DNA of 35,134 nt from Firm-04 sp045617625. GTDB taxonomy: Bacteria; Bacillota; Clostridia; Oscillospirales; Ruminococcaceae. How positions within the stretch are numbered: position 1 is the stretch's first letter; every line of letters begins with the position of its first letter. Made by a program: the position numbers and the translations under genes. Below are positions 25,312 to 32,442 of this stretch, one piece after another. The notes beneath the pieces were generated by a model. The model saw only the letters and a program-made list of their open reading frames with translations. It was not told where the DNA came from and made no database searches. The DNA lies in assembly GCA_045617625.1 (NCBI GenBank), contig JAZLJA010000043.1, positions 1 through 35,134 of the forward strand, read 5' to 3'.

Positions 25312-26142
25312 TCAATGCGTATTTTCCAATAGATATTCCGCAACGGCATCCTCGGTGTTTTTCCCGATGACCGCATCCGCCTGCGATTTCAGTCCCTCCG
25401 CAGCGTTTGCCACGGCAATTTTCCGATCGCATGCGGCAAACAGCGGCAGATCGTTGGCATTGTCGCCAAAACCTGTCACTGCATCAAACCCGTACATCGC
25501 CTGAATCCGACGAATTCCCTCACACTTGTTGGCTTTCTCCGCAGAGATCTCCAGATACCAGACATCTGCAAGGTACACATCGCGGTAATAGGAAAGTGTC
25601 AGTCCCTGCGTGGATTTCAGCAGTTCCACGACAGGCTGCAGCACGTTCTGCGGCGCACGCATCGTCACATAAACGGGACTGTGTCCGCGCAGTGCCGCAA
25701 GGCTTTCGACCTGATAAAACGGCTTCGCATAGCGGTCGCGGCGTTCTTCATAAAACTGCCGCATAAAATCGTTGGCAAGCGTTTGATAACAGCAGCGCAA
25801 GTCATCGTCCTCGGCACAGTAAACAAATCCGTGAACGCCCTGCTCCCGCATTGCATCGCAGACATTCAGAAACTGCGCAGATTCGATGGTTTCCGCGTGA
25901 ATAATTCTCTTTGCGTCACCGTCATAAAGCAGTGCGCCGTTTTGCAGAATCATCGGCAGAGTGATCGGCAGTCCGCGCAGAATCGACAGCGTGGTGCAGT
26001 AAGTGCGTGCCGTTGCGACCGTGAACGGCAGCCCCTTGCGGAGCAGATCATTCAAAATCGCGTAGGTACGTGCAGAAAGTTCTGCATTATCGTTGAGAAG
26101 TGTCCCGTCCAGATCGGACACATACAGCCGACGTTCACTCAC
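25312..26142 (-). CDS. Cof-type HAD hydrolase
   Basis: 276-residue HAD superfamily phosphatase, subclass IIB. Motif I is VSDLDGTLL (Asp nucleophile) at 8-16, motif II TVATAR near 41-46, a Lys (motif III) in the SAEKANKCEGI segment, and motif IV GFGDNANDLPLF. The cap lies between motifs II and III. Such enzymes act on sugar phosphates, flavin or nucleotide phosphates; the substrate cannot be told. The start is GTG at 26142, in an 8-nt overlap with the upstream glycosidase-like gene and without a clear ribosome site, so it is probably translationally coupled. Confidence 0.9.
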   Translation of the reverse strand: MSERRLYVSDLDGTLLNDNAELSARTYAILNDLLRKGLPFTVATARTYCTTLSILRGLPITLPMILQNGALLYDGDAKRIIHAETIESAQFLNVCDAMREQGVHGFVYCAEDDDLRCCYQTLANDFMRQFYEERRDRYAKPFYQVESLAALRGHSPVYVTMRAPQNVLQPVVELLKSTQGLTLSYYRDVYLADVWYLEISAEKANKCEGIRRIQAMYGFDAVTGFGDNANDLPLFAACDRKIAVANAAEGLKSQADAVIGKNTEDAVAEYLLENTH

Positions 26143-27580
26143 AGGCAGGTCTTACGGGAGCGTAAGCAATGCGAATTTGCGGCAGCGTTTCCACGGTCTG
26201 ATAGGCGTTTTGCAGACCGTCGGGAAGTGACAGATCGTTTGTGCCGTCAGCGGGCGGTGCAAAAAGCCGCAGTATCAGATCGCAGGGTGCCGTGAGCGGA
26301 TGCTCAAAAAACGCAGGCATCAGATCGACAAATTTGGTGTGCGGCGCCTTATAAAACCAGCGTCCGTTCAGTTCCAGCATATAATTTCCCTCGTCGCTAA
26401 AGGTCAGCTCACAAAAATGCGGATTTGCGTCGAAATGCATGGGGATCCCGATTCCATCGGCATCCTCTGCGCCGCCCCATCGCAGGGTGACAGGCAGCAC
26501 TGCGGCATCTGTCTCCGTGATTTGCGGCAAAAACAGCTCATCGTGAATCCATCTGCGATATGCCGCAAGGATCGGCTGTGCGATGCCGCAGGCAGGGTTG
26601 TTGGCATCCTCGATCTCCAGTCCAAGTCTGCCGCGGTCGCGAAACTGATAAAAATTGATTGCTTTGAGCCACGGCTCCTGTTCTGCCTTGACCAGACGGA
26701 AAAATCCGTCCACCATCGCACACTGGTCATAGGGACCCGTCACATCGCCGTCAGCGTTGAATTCACTCATGACCATCGGTTTCGGCACGCCGCCGTTGAG
26801 TGCGGTAAACCTTGCAAACGATTGCTTGGTCAGCTCAAATATTTCCCGATAGCTGCATCGTTTGTGCGAGTAATTATCAGGCAGTGCGATATCATACGGC
26901 CAACCCCAGTGGAGTGCCATATATTTATCCACTGACCAGATATCGGCGGCGGGAATGGTTTTTGCAAACTCCGCCTCTCTGCCGATCTTTTCATCGCCGG
27001 AATTGTTGATGCCGTCGATGCAGATGATGGTCAGCACATTGGGCGCATGGGCGCGGATCACCTCGCTTGCGTGAACGAAAAATGACGCAACTTCGTCATA
27101 TGTCGCACGCTTGTTGAACGAGAACCAGTTGCCCGTCGCCTCATGATTGAGCCGCAGCATCAGCCTGCCGTAAGGCTTCAGATCTTCGGCAATGGCAATC
27201 AAATGGTCATCGGACACATGAGGGTCGCAGGTCAGCGTGAGGGTAACATCCTGTCCGTGCCTGCGAATATCGCGCATCTGCTGAAAGACTGCACCTTCGC
27301 GGTCACCGATCAGCCCACCCGTATAGGGGAAATAATCGTCGTAGGGATAATCCCACTGGAACAAAACCTCCCTGTCGGCATAAGCTTCGCTTGCACGCTT
27401 CGGAAACGCTTCATCCAGCGGATAATAGCAATACATGATATTGACGCTGCGGTGCGGCCGCCCAAGCACTGTCAGGATATAATCCTGCGGAACATACTCG
27501 GCACGTTCGGAACCGTCGGTCAAATCAGCGGCACATCTCGCGGCACCCATATGGATGCGCGAAATCGTTGTTTCATTCAT
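26135..27580 (-). CDS. Clan GH-A-like putative glycoside hydrolase (GH26-like), cytosolic
   Basis: The 481-residue protein has no signal peptide. Its N-terminal ~340 residues look like a (beta/alpha)8 barrel: LMLRLNHEATGNWFSFN (140-156) resembles the GH26 acid/base motif RPxHExNGxWFWW with Glu147, and KPMVMSEFNADG (267-278) would supply the nucleophile Glu273. LLFQWDYPY-like and YMALHWGWPYD segments are aromatic, as in sugar subsites. The last ~120 residues look like a beta sandwich (about 365-481). The start follows GAGGT by 4 nt. I do not know the exact family; the substrate is unknown. It is co-encoded with pncB upstream and a HAD phosphatase downstream. Confidence 0.55.
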   Translation of the reverse strand: MNETTISRIHMGAARCAADLTDGSERAEYVPQDYILTVLGRPHRSVNIMYCYYPLDEAFPKRASEAYADREVLFQWDYPYDDYFPYTGGLIGDREGAVFQQMRDIRRHGQDVTLTLTCDPHVSDDHLIAIAEDLKPYGRLMLRLNHEATGNWFSFNKRATYDEVASFFVHASEVIRAHAPNVLTIICIDGINNSGDEKIGREAEFAKTIPAADIWSVDKYMALHWGWPYDIALPDNYSHKRCSYREIFELTKQSFARFTALNGGVPKPMVMSEFNADGDVTGPYDQCAMVDGFFRLVKAEQEPWLKAINFYQFRDRGRLGLEIEDANNPACGIAQPILAAYRRWIHDELFLPQITETDAAVLPVTLRWGGAEDADGIGIPMHFDANPHFCELTFSDEGNYMLELNGRWFYKAPHTKFVDLMPAFFEHPLTAPCDLILRLFAPPADGTNDLSLPDGLQNAYQTVETLPQIRIAYAPVRPACE

Positions 27581-27639
27581 CGTAACCTCAAATCCGATCG
27601 GCACTGCAATCACAGAGCCGATTTCTCTCTATTCTCTTT

Positions 27640-29121
27640 TTATTCCGCAAAATAGCGGTCAAGCAGTTCGCGCTTGAGCTTCCACAGCGGCTCGGACAAA
27701 TCCACGTAGTACGCATGCGGGTTCTCAAATCGCTTGACCTCATCCCAGATGGTGTCAAGCTGTACGGCGCAGTAGCTGCGGATCTCGGCAATGCTCGGCG
27801 ACTGATACACGCAGACACCCTTTTCAAATACAGGGACCTGCAAACGCTTCGCTGTGAAATTCTCAAGCTTTTTGCGCTTATAGGTAAACTCGGGATCAAA
27901 AATGACATAAGGCTGCGTGTCGTCGATGACCTCATCAGCGAGTGTCATCACATCGGCGATCGCCATGCCTGTCTCGTTGTCAAACAGACGCCACGGGGTT
28001 TTGAATGCGGGATTGGTGATCTTCGCGGCGTTTTCCGAAAGCTTGATCTTCGGGATCAGCACCTCGGGATTTTCCTTAGTTCCCGCCGCAACCAGCTTAT
28101 ACACACCGCCGAACACAGGCTCGGAACGGGATGTCACCAGCCGTTCACCGACGCCGAAGCTGTCGATTTTTGCCCCCTGCACGAGCAGGTCGCGGATGAT
28201 ATACTCATCGAGCGAATTGGAGGCGACAATCTTCACCTCCGAAAGTCCCGCTTCATCCAGCATGATTCGCGCCTTTTTCGAGAGATACGCGATATCGCCG
28301 CTGTCGATGCGGATGCCCTGCGGCTTGTGCCCTGCCGCTTTCAGCTCCTGAAAAACGGTGATCGCATTGGGCACACCCGATTTCAGCACGTTGTAGGTAT
28401 CCACAAGCAGTGTGCAGGCATCGGGATACACCTTAGCATAGGCGCGGAAAGCGTCAAGTTCGGTGGGGAAAAGCTGTACCCAGCTGTGAGCCATCGTGCC
28501 CAGAGCAGGCACACCGAATTCACGGTCGGAAATGGTGCAGGCGGTGCCTGCGCAGCCCGCGATATAAGCGGCTCTTGCGCCATAAAGCGCACCATCGCTG
28601 CCATGTGCTCTGCGCGAGCCGAATTCCATGACAGGTCTGCCCTCAGCGGCACGCACGATACGGCTGGCTTTTGTGGCAATCAGACTTTGGTGGTTGACGG
28701 TCAGCAGCAGCATCGTCTCGATAAACTGTGCCTGAATCGCCGGTCCGCGGACAGTCATCAGCGGTTCATTCGGGAAAATGGGCGTACCCTCAGGCATTGC
28801 CCAGACATCGCATGAAAAACGGAAGTCTGCAAGATATGCGAGAAATGCCTCGGAGAACATCTTTTTCTCACGAAGATACTGCAAATCCGCTTCGGTGAAG
28901 CGAAGATTCTGCAAAAATTCGATGACCTGCTCAAGCCCCGCAAAAATTGCGTAGCCGCCTTGATCCGGCACCTTACGGAAGAACAAATCGAAGCAGGTGA
29001 CAGCTTCCGCCAAGCCGTTTTCCAGATAGCCGTTTGCCATTGTCAGCTCATAAAAATCCACCAGCATGGTGAGATTGCGGACAGCAAGCAGCGAATTTGC
29101 GTTCTGATTTGCCATAATCAT
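27640..29121 (-). CDS. pncB: Nicotinate phosphoribosyltransferase
   Basis: Converts nicotinate and PRPP to nicotinate mononucleotide in the NAD salvage pathway. The 493-residue product has MLVDFYELTMANGYLENG near the start, AIFAGLEQVIEFL, EFGSRRAHGSDGALYGARAAYIAGCAGT (His/Arg active-site region), GTMAHSWV, LVDTYNVLKSGVPNAI, IRIDSGDIAYLSKKAR and VASNSLDEYIIRDLL. AAAGG lies 4 nt before ATG 29121 and 10 nt before an in-frame ATG at 29115; either may be used. NAD-related partner nadK is encoded far upstream in another operon. Confidence 0.95.
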   Translation of the reverse strand: MIMANQNANSLLAVRNLTMLVDFYELTMANGYLENGLAEAVTCFDLFFRKVPDQGGYAIFAGLEQVIEFLQNLRFTEADLQYLREKKMFSEAFLAYLADFRFSCDVWAMPEGTPIFPNEPLMTVRGPAIQAQFIETMLLLTVNHQSLIATKASRIVRAAEGRPVMEFGSRRAHGSDGALYGARAAYIAGCAGTACTISDREFGVPALGTMAHSWVQLFPTELDAFRAYAKVYPDACTLLVDTYNVLKSGVPNAITVFQELKAAGHKPQGIRIDSGDIAYLSKKARIMLDEAGLSEVKIVASNSLDEYIIRDLLVQGAKIDSFGVGERLVTSRSEPVFGGVYKLVAAGTKENPEVLIPKIKLSENAAKITNPAFKTPWRLFDNETGMAIADVMTLADEVIDDTQPYVIFDPEFTYKRKKLENFTAKRLQVPVFEKGVCVYQSPSIAEIRSYCAVQLDTIWDEVKRFENPHAYYVDLSEPLWKLKRELLDRYFAE

Positions 29122-29159
29122 TCAACCTTTCTTTTCTATGGCTGAAACCGCAGAAAAGC

Positions 29160-29195
29160 GAGCAGGTGCTTTTCGCACACATAACGAAAAGCACC
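29160..29195 (-). terminator. Hairpin between pduL and pncB
   Basis: A perfect 11-bp stem (29165-29175 with 29185-29195) with a 9-nt loop lies 16 nt after the pduL stop. The tail on the minus strand is T-containing (CTTTTC) but not a pure run. No promoter was seen between it and pncB, so part of the transcription may pass through. Confidence 0.6.
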
Positions 29196-29211
29196 GCCGT
29201 TTTCATCAGAA

Positions 29212-29787
29212 TCAGCCGATCTCGACGATTTCGCCCATCTGGTCGCGGCCGCTGGAGACAGCGTTGGACTCGTCGGTGTCAATGTGCATGGCAAGCTTGA
29301 ACTTCTCGGAAACACGGACAACCACATCACCGAGAATTGCTTTTCTGCCGTTGGTGTCGATCTTCACCCAGACGATCTGCTTGTCCTTCACGCCGAAAGC
29401 CTCTGCATCAGCAGGAGTCATGTGAATGTGACGCTTGGCAACGATGACGCCCTCAGAGATCTCAACTTCACCGCAGGGGCCGACAAGCTTGCAGCCGGGA
29501 GTGCCTGCCACATCGCCGGATTCGCGGATGGGTGCAGCAATGCCGATGGAACGTGCATCGGTTGCGGAAAGCTCCACCTGATCGGCAGGACGGATCGGTC
29601 CGAGAATGGAGACATTCTTCAGGGTGTTCTTGGGGCCGACGACGTCGATGCGCTCCTCGCATGCAAACTGACCGGGCTGGGAAAGGTCTTTTTTGTTGGT
29701 GAGAGCATGTCCCTCGCCGAACAGAACAGCAAGTGTTTCCGCAGTAACGTGTACGTGACGGGCAGAAGTTTCAACGATAAAGTTCAT
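29212..29787 (-). CDS. pduL: PduL-type phosphate acyltransferase (phosphotransacylase)
   Basis: Interconverts acyl-CoA and acyl phosphate (propionyl or acetyl). The 191-residue protein has the two PduL domains with zinc-binding His motifs: SARHVHVTAETL (8-19) and AKRHIHMTPADAEAFG (about 117-132), and a further HIDTDESNA near the end. The N-terminal targeting peptide of microcompartment forms is missing and no shell genes are nearby, so this is a free cytosolic enzyme, probably for acetate/ATP formation. GGAGG precedes the ATG, and a good promoter lies upstream. Confidence 0.93.
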   Translation of the reverse strand: MNFIVETSARHVHVTAETLAVLFGEGHALTNKKDLSQPGQFACEERIDVVGPKNTLKNVSILGPIRPADQVELSATDARSIGIAAPIRESGDVAGTPGCKLVGPCGEVEISEGVIVAKRHIHMTPADAEAFGVKDKQIVWVKIDTNGRKAILGDVVVRVSEKFKLAMHIDTDESNAVSSGRDQMGEIVEIG

Positions 29788-29863
29788 TTGGAATTACCTC
29801 CGAAAAAATAAATTTTGCCATATTTCTATGGGACATCATAGGCAAAAGCCTGTAGCCTTTTCT

Positions 29864-29892
29864 ATTGTACTACAAAATCGGGATTTCGTCAA
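29864..29892 (-). promoter_or_regulatory. Sigma-A promoter of pduL
   Basis: On the minus strand: TTGACG (29892-29887), 17-nt spacer, TACAAT (29869-29864). Each hexamer has one mismatch to the consensus. The leader is about 70 nt. Confidence 0.8.
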
Positions 29893-30004
29893 GTACCGCA
29901 GACAAAAAAAGCCGTGAATCTGCCTCCGTGCCGCGCAGATGAAAAACTAGCTGAAATCACAAAAACAAGTTGTAAAATTTAGGCAATATTACCCGATGCT
30001 TTTC

Positions 30005-30033
30005 TTGACTTTCTCGTGCAGATGTGATATAAT
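30005..30033 (+). promoter_or_regulatory. Sigma-A promoter of glnA
   Basis: TTGACT (30005-30010), 17-nt spacer, TATAAT (30028-30033). It gives a 5' leader of about 100 nt. It points away from the pduL promoter; the ~110 nt between the two hold nothing else that I recognise. Confidence 0.85.
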
Positions 30034-30042
30034 ATATTTCGG

Positions 30043-30119
30043 CGGTTTGTAAATTATGGTGATTATTTCGCTTGTATAAACCGTTTTATTACGGATCTCC
30101 GCGTTTTTCAGCGGATGTC
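30043..30119 (+). promoter_or_regulatory. Structured glnA 5' leader (two hairpins)
   Basis: Hairpin 1: 9 bp with one G-U (30043-30051 with 30075-30083). Hairpin 2: 30094-30102 with 30111-30119, one mismatch and an 8-nt loop. It ends just before the AAAAAAGGAG ribosome site. I do not recognise a known riboswitch class; a role in control is inferred only. Confidence 0.4.
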
Positions 30120-30140
30120 AAAAAAGGAGAATGATATACC

Positions 30141-31571
30141 ATGTTCAAGACATTTGACGAGGCAAAACAATTCTGCGCCGAAAAAGGCGTGAAAATGATT
30201 GACTTCAAAATGGTCGATATCGACGGCAGATGGCGTCATATCGCAATTCCTGAAAGCCGTTTTGTTCCCGAACTGATGGAATCGGGCATCGGCTTTGACG
30301 GCTCGAACTACGGTTTTGCCGCAGTCGAAAAGAGCGATATGATCTTCATTCCCGATTTGTCCAGTGCCGCTCTCGATCCGTTTGCACAGATTCCCACACT
30401 CTCCATGATCGGCGATGTTTACGTCATTGCAAGCCCGAATTATCGCTTTGATCAGGATCCCAGAAACGTCTCCAAACACGCGATCGAATATCTCAAATCC
30501 ACGGGCATTGCCGACGAAATGATTATCGGTCCCGAATTTGAGTTCCATATTCTCGATTCTGTCGCTTACAGCACCAAGCCCAACAATATCAGCGTGGAAA
30601 TGACTTCCGTCGAATCTGAATGGAGCAGCACAAACGGCTTCGACAACAACGGCGGCTATGTCACCCCCGCACACCGCGGCTATCATGCCGATCTTCCCAA
30701 CGACCTCACCTATGACCTCCGCTCCAGAATCTGCATGATGCTGGAAGAACGCGGCGTCAAGGTCAAATATCATCACCACGAGGTCGGCGGCTCCGGTCAG
30801 GTGGAGATTGAAGTGGAACTGGGCGAAATGACCCAGATGGCGGATAACACCATGACCATCAAATACATCGTGAAAAATGCGGCTTTGCAGGAAGGCAAAA
30901 CAGCTACCTTCATGCCCAAGCCGATCTATAAAGAAGCAGGCAACGGTATGCACGTTCATATGCTGCTGTTCAAGGACGGCAAGCCCGTTTTCTACGATCC
31001 GAACGGCTATTCCGAGCTTTCTGACACCGCACTGTATTTCATCGGCGGTCTGCTGAAGCATGCTGCATCGCTGGCAGGCTTCACCAACCCCTCCACCAAC
31101 AGCTATAAGCGTCTGGTGCCCGGTTTTGAAGCGCCTGTCACCATCGGCTATGCAACCTCGAACCGCAGTGCCGTCATCCGCATCCCCGCTTATGCAAAAT
31201 CGCCGTCGAAACGTCGTTTTGAACTGCGCTGCCCCGACGCGACCTGCAACCCCTACTACGCATATGCTGCCATTCTTATGGCGGGCATCGACGGCGTCAA
31301 AAACAAGATCGATCCCTCAAAGTGCGGCTGGGGTCCGTTCGACTTCAACCTTTACACGCTTTCCGATGAGGAAAAAGCAAAACTGCAGTCGCTGCCGAAA
31401 ACACTCGACGAGGCACTGGATGCACTCGAAGCCGACCACGATTATCTGACCGCAGGCGGCGTATTCCCCGAACGTCTGATCGAGCTGTGGGTTGCGAAAA
31501 AACGTGCAGAGGGCAAGGAAATCACCCAGATGCCGCACCCCGCAGAGTTCGCAAAGTATTACGACCTTTAA
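30141..31571 (+). CDS. glnA: Glutamine synthetase, type I
   Basis: Makes glutamine from glutamate, ammonia and ATP. The 476-residue product has the beta-grasp start with GFDGSNYGFAAVEKSDMIFIPD, the catalytic GPEFEFHILD, GSGQVEIEVELGE, GNGMHVHMLLFKDG, NPSTNSYKRLVPGFEAPV, NRSAVIRIPAY and FELRCPDATCNPYYAYAAILMAG. Length and a DFNLYTLSDEE segment like the NLYDLPPEE adenylylation site resemble the GSI-beta branch more than the ~443-residue GSI-alpha forms common in low-GC Firmicutes. AAAAAAGGAG is the ribosome site. The gene ends in a terminator, upstream of the gatCAB operon. Confidence 0.95.
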   Translation: MFKTFDEAKQFCAEKGVKMIDFKMVDIDGRWRHIAIPESRFVPELMESGIGFDGSNYGFAAVEKSDMIFIPDLSSAALDPFAQIPTLSMIGDVYVIASPNYRFDQDPRNVSKHAIEYLKSTGIADEMIIGPEFEFHILDSVAYSTKPNNISVEMTSVESEWSSTNGFDNNGGYVTPAHRGYHADLPNDLTYDLRSRICMMLEERGVKVKYHHHEVGGSGQVEIEVELGEMTQMADNTMTIKYIVKNAALQEGKTATFMPKPIYKEAGNGMHVHMLLFKDGKPVFYDPNGYSELSDTALYFIGGLLKHAASLAGFTNPSTNSYKRLVPGFEAPVTIGYATSNRSAVIRIPAYAKSPSKRRFELRCPDATCNPYYAYAAILMAGIDGVKNKIDPSKCGWGPFDFNLYTLSDEEKAKLQSLPKTLDEALDALEADHDYLTAGGVFPERLIELWVAKKRAEGKEITQMPHPAEFAKYYDL

Positions 31572-31580
31572 GAACACCAA

Positions 31581-31612
31581 AAGGGAATCCCGCAGGGGGT
31601 TCCCTTCTTCTT
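31581..31612 (+). terminator. Terminator of glnA
   Basis: Hairpin 31581-31606 with an AAGGGAA/TTCCCTT base and a CCC/GGG upper stem, followed by CTTCTT. It is 9 nt after the stop. Confidence 0.82.
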
Positions 31613-31619
31613 GCAGATC

Positions 31620-31708
31620 AAGTTGTATCTGCGATATTTTCATCATGGAGGCTCTGCGGGCGCATTGGAAATGGAAACTGCATAATCAATGCATCGCAGA
31701 TACAACTT
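31620..31708. repeat. 89-bp element with perfect 16-bp inverted ends
   Basis: Arms 31620-31635 and 31693-31708 are exact reverse complements; the 57-nt middle holds an inner 6-bp inverted pair (31662-31667 with 31687-31692). A T-run (31707-31711) overlaps the right end. The left arm can also pair locally: GCAGAT at 31613-31618 with ATCTGC at 31627-31632. It contains no credible gene and no clear target-site duplication. It may be a MITE-like insertion or a small RNA/secondary terminator. Confidence 0.75.
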
Positions 31709-31811
31709 TTTCGGCAGATTGAAGGAATCATGCAAGTGGTTTCCCTCCTGCGGCTCTGCAAATACCGCCGCAAATCCGCAAAAAAAACCATAAAAATTGC
31801 CGTCCGCCCTA

Positions 31812-31840
31812 TTGACAGCACCCGAAAATTGTGCTATAAT
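31812..31840 (+). promoter_or_regulatory. Consensus sigma-A promoter of the T-box/gatCAB operon
   Basis: TTGACA (31812-31817), exactly 17 nt, TATAAT (31835-31840): both boxes perfect. The start of transcription should be near 31847. About 70 nt before it (31749-31772) a GCGGC/GCCGC inverted pair is present, of no known role. Confidence 0.9.
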
Positions 31841-31846
31841 GCTCTA

Positions 31847-32096
31847 CGGAAAAGCTGAGATGAAGCGAGTAACAAGGGTCACTGCTTTCAGAGAGCCGCT
31901 GTCAGGTGTGAGTGCGGCAGTAAGCCCCATGCGAAAAACACTTCGGAGCCTGCGGAAGAAAACGGCTTCGCGCCGCCATTAGAACCGCACGTTTATCGCG
32001 TCAAGATTTCAATGAGCGGATTGGAAACAATCAATTTGGGTGGTATCGCGGAAGGAAACCTTTCGTCCCATTGTTCGGGGGCGGAGGTTTTTTTGT
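31847..32096 (+). promoter_or_regulatory. T-box leader controlling gatCAB
   Basis: Stem I begins with GAAG (31862-31865), which pairs with CTTC (31941-31944), followed by the AGTA bulge sequence (31868-31871), AGAGAG, and the GGTGTGAG distal-loop motif. The 3' side of the specifier loop reads GCGAAAAACA: AAC (Asn, 31937-31939) is directly followed by the conserved purine and then the closing stem, so AAC is the likely specifier. GAA (Glu) lies at 31933-31935. The T-box proper is TGGGTGGTATCGCGG (32037-32051), with a TGGT bulge for the tRNA 3' end. The final terminator (32057-32094) ends in seven Ts. Uncharged tRNA should favour antitermination. Confidence 0.93.
32057..32094 (+). terminator. 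T-box terminator
   Basis: Imperfect GC-rich hairpin with G-U pairs, running from AACCT to AGGTT and followed by seven Ts (32088-32094). The left arm overlaps the antiterminator helix region, as expected for a T-box switch. Confidence 0.85.
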
Positions 32097-32143
32097 TTTC
32101 CCCGCCTGATGCACGTTACAATATTTGAAGGAGGCTTGACTTT

Positions 32144-32425
32144 ATGGAAAAGGATACCTTGAGAAAGCTCGAAATGCTCAATCAGATTTCCTTGACAGAA
32201 TCAGAGAAAACCGACGTACTCGCATTTTTTGCGGCACGCGATGATGAACTTGCGGTACTCAATGCCGTCAATACGGACAATGTGGAGCGTATGGTTCATG
32301 TCATGCCCATTCTGACGGTTGTCCGCGAGGATATCGCCTCTCAGCCGTTCTCCCGTGATGAACTCCAGCAGGGTGCGCCCGATACCAATCAGGGTTACTG
32401 GTGCGTCCCCAGAGTCGTGGAATAA
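32144..32425 (+). CDS. gatC: Aspartyl/glutamyl-tRNA amidotransferase subunit C
   Basis: GatC wraps around GatA and GatB and holds the complex together. The 93-residue product has the family pattern: helical N-terminal half, then TVVREDIASQPFSRDELQQGAPDTNQGYWCVPRVVE (about 57-92), where REDxxxxxxxR..L..AP and VPRVVE are conserved. AAGGAGG lies 9 nt before the ATG. Length is normal. First gene after the T-box. Confidence 0.93.
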   Translation: MEKDTLRKLEMLNQISLTESEKTDVLAFFAARDDELAVLNAVNTDNVERMVHVMPILTVVREDIASQPFSRDELQQGAPDTNQGYWCVPRVVE

Positions 32426-32442
32426 GCATAGGAGGTTGCGAA

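Noticed and set aside
30094..30119. ANTAR-type antitermination site before glnA
   Set aside because: The loops are not hexanucleotides with A1 and G4, and no terminator with a T-run follows.
30108..31061. 317-codon open frame antisense to glnA
   Set aside because: Shadow of glnA; no ribosome site and no recognisable domain.
31620..31708. Insertion sequence remnant
   Set aside because: No transposase fragment and no clear target duplication; kept only as an inverted-repeat element.
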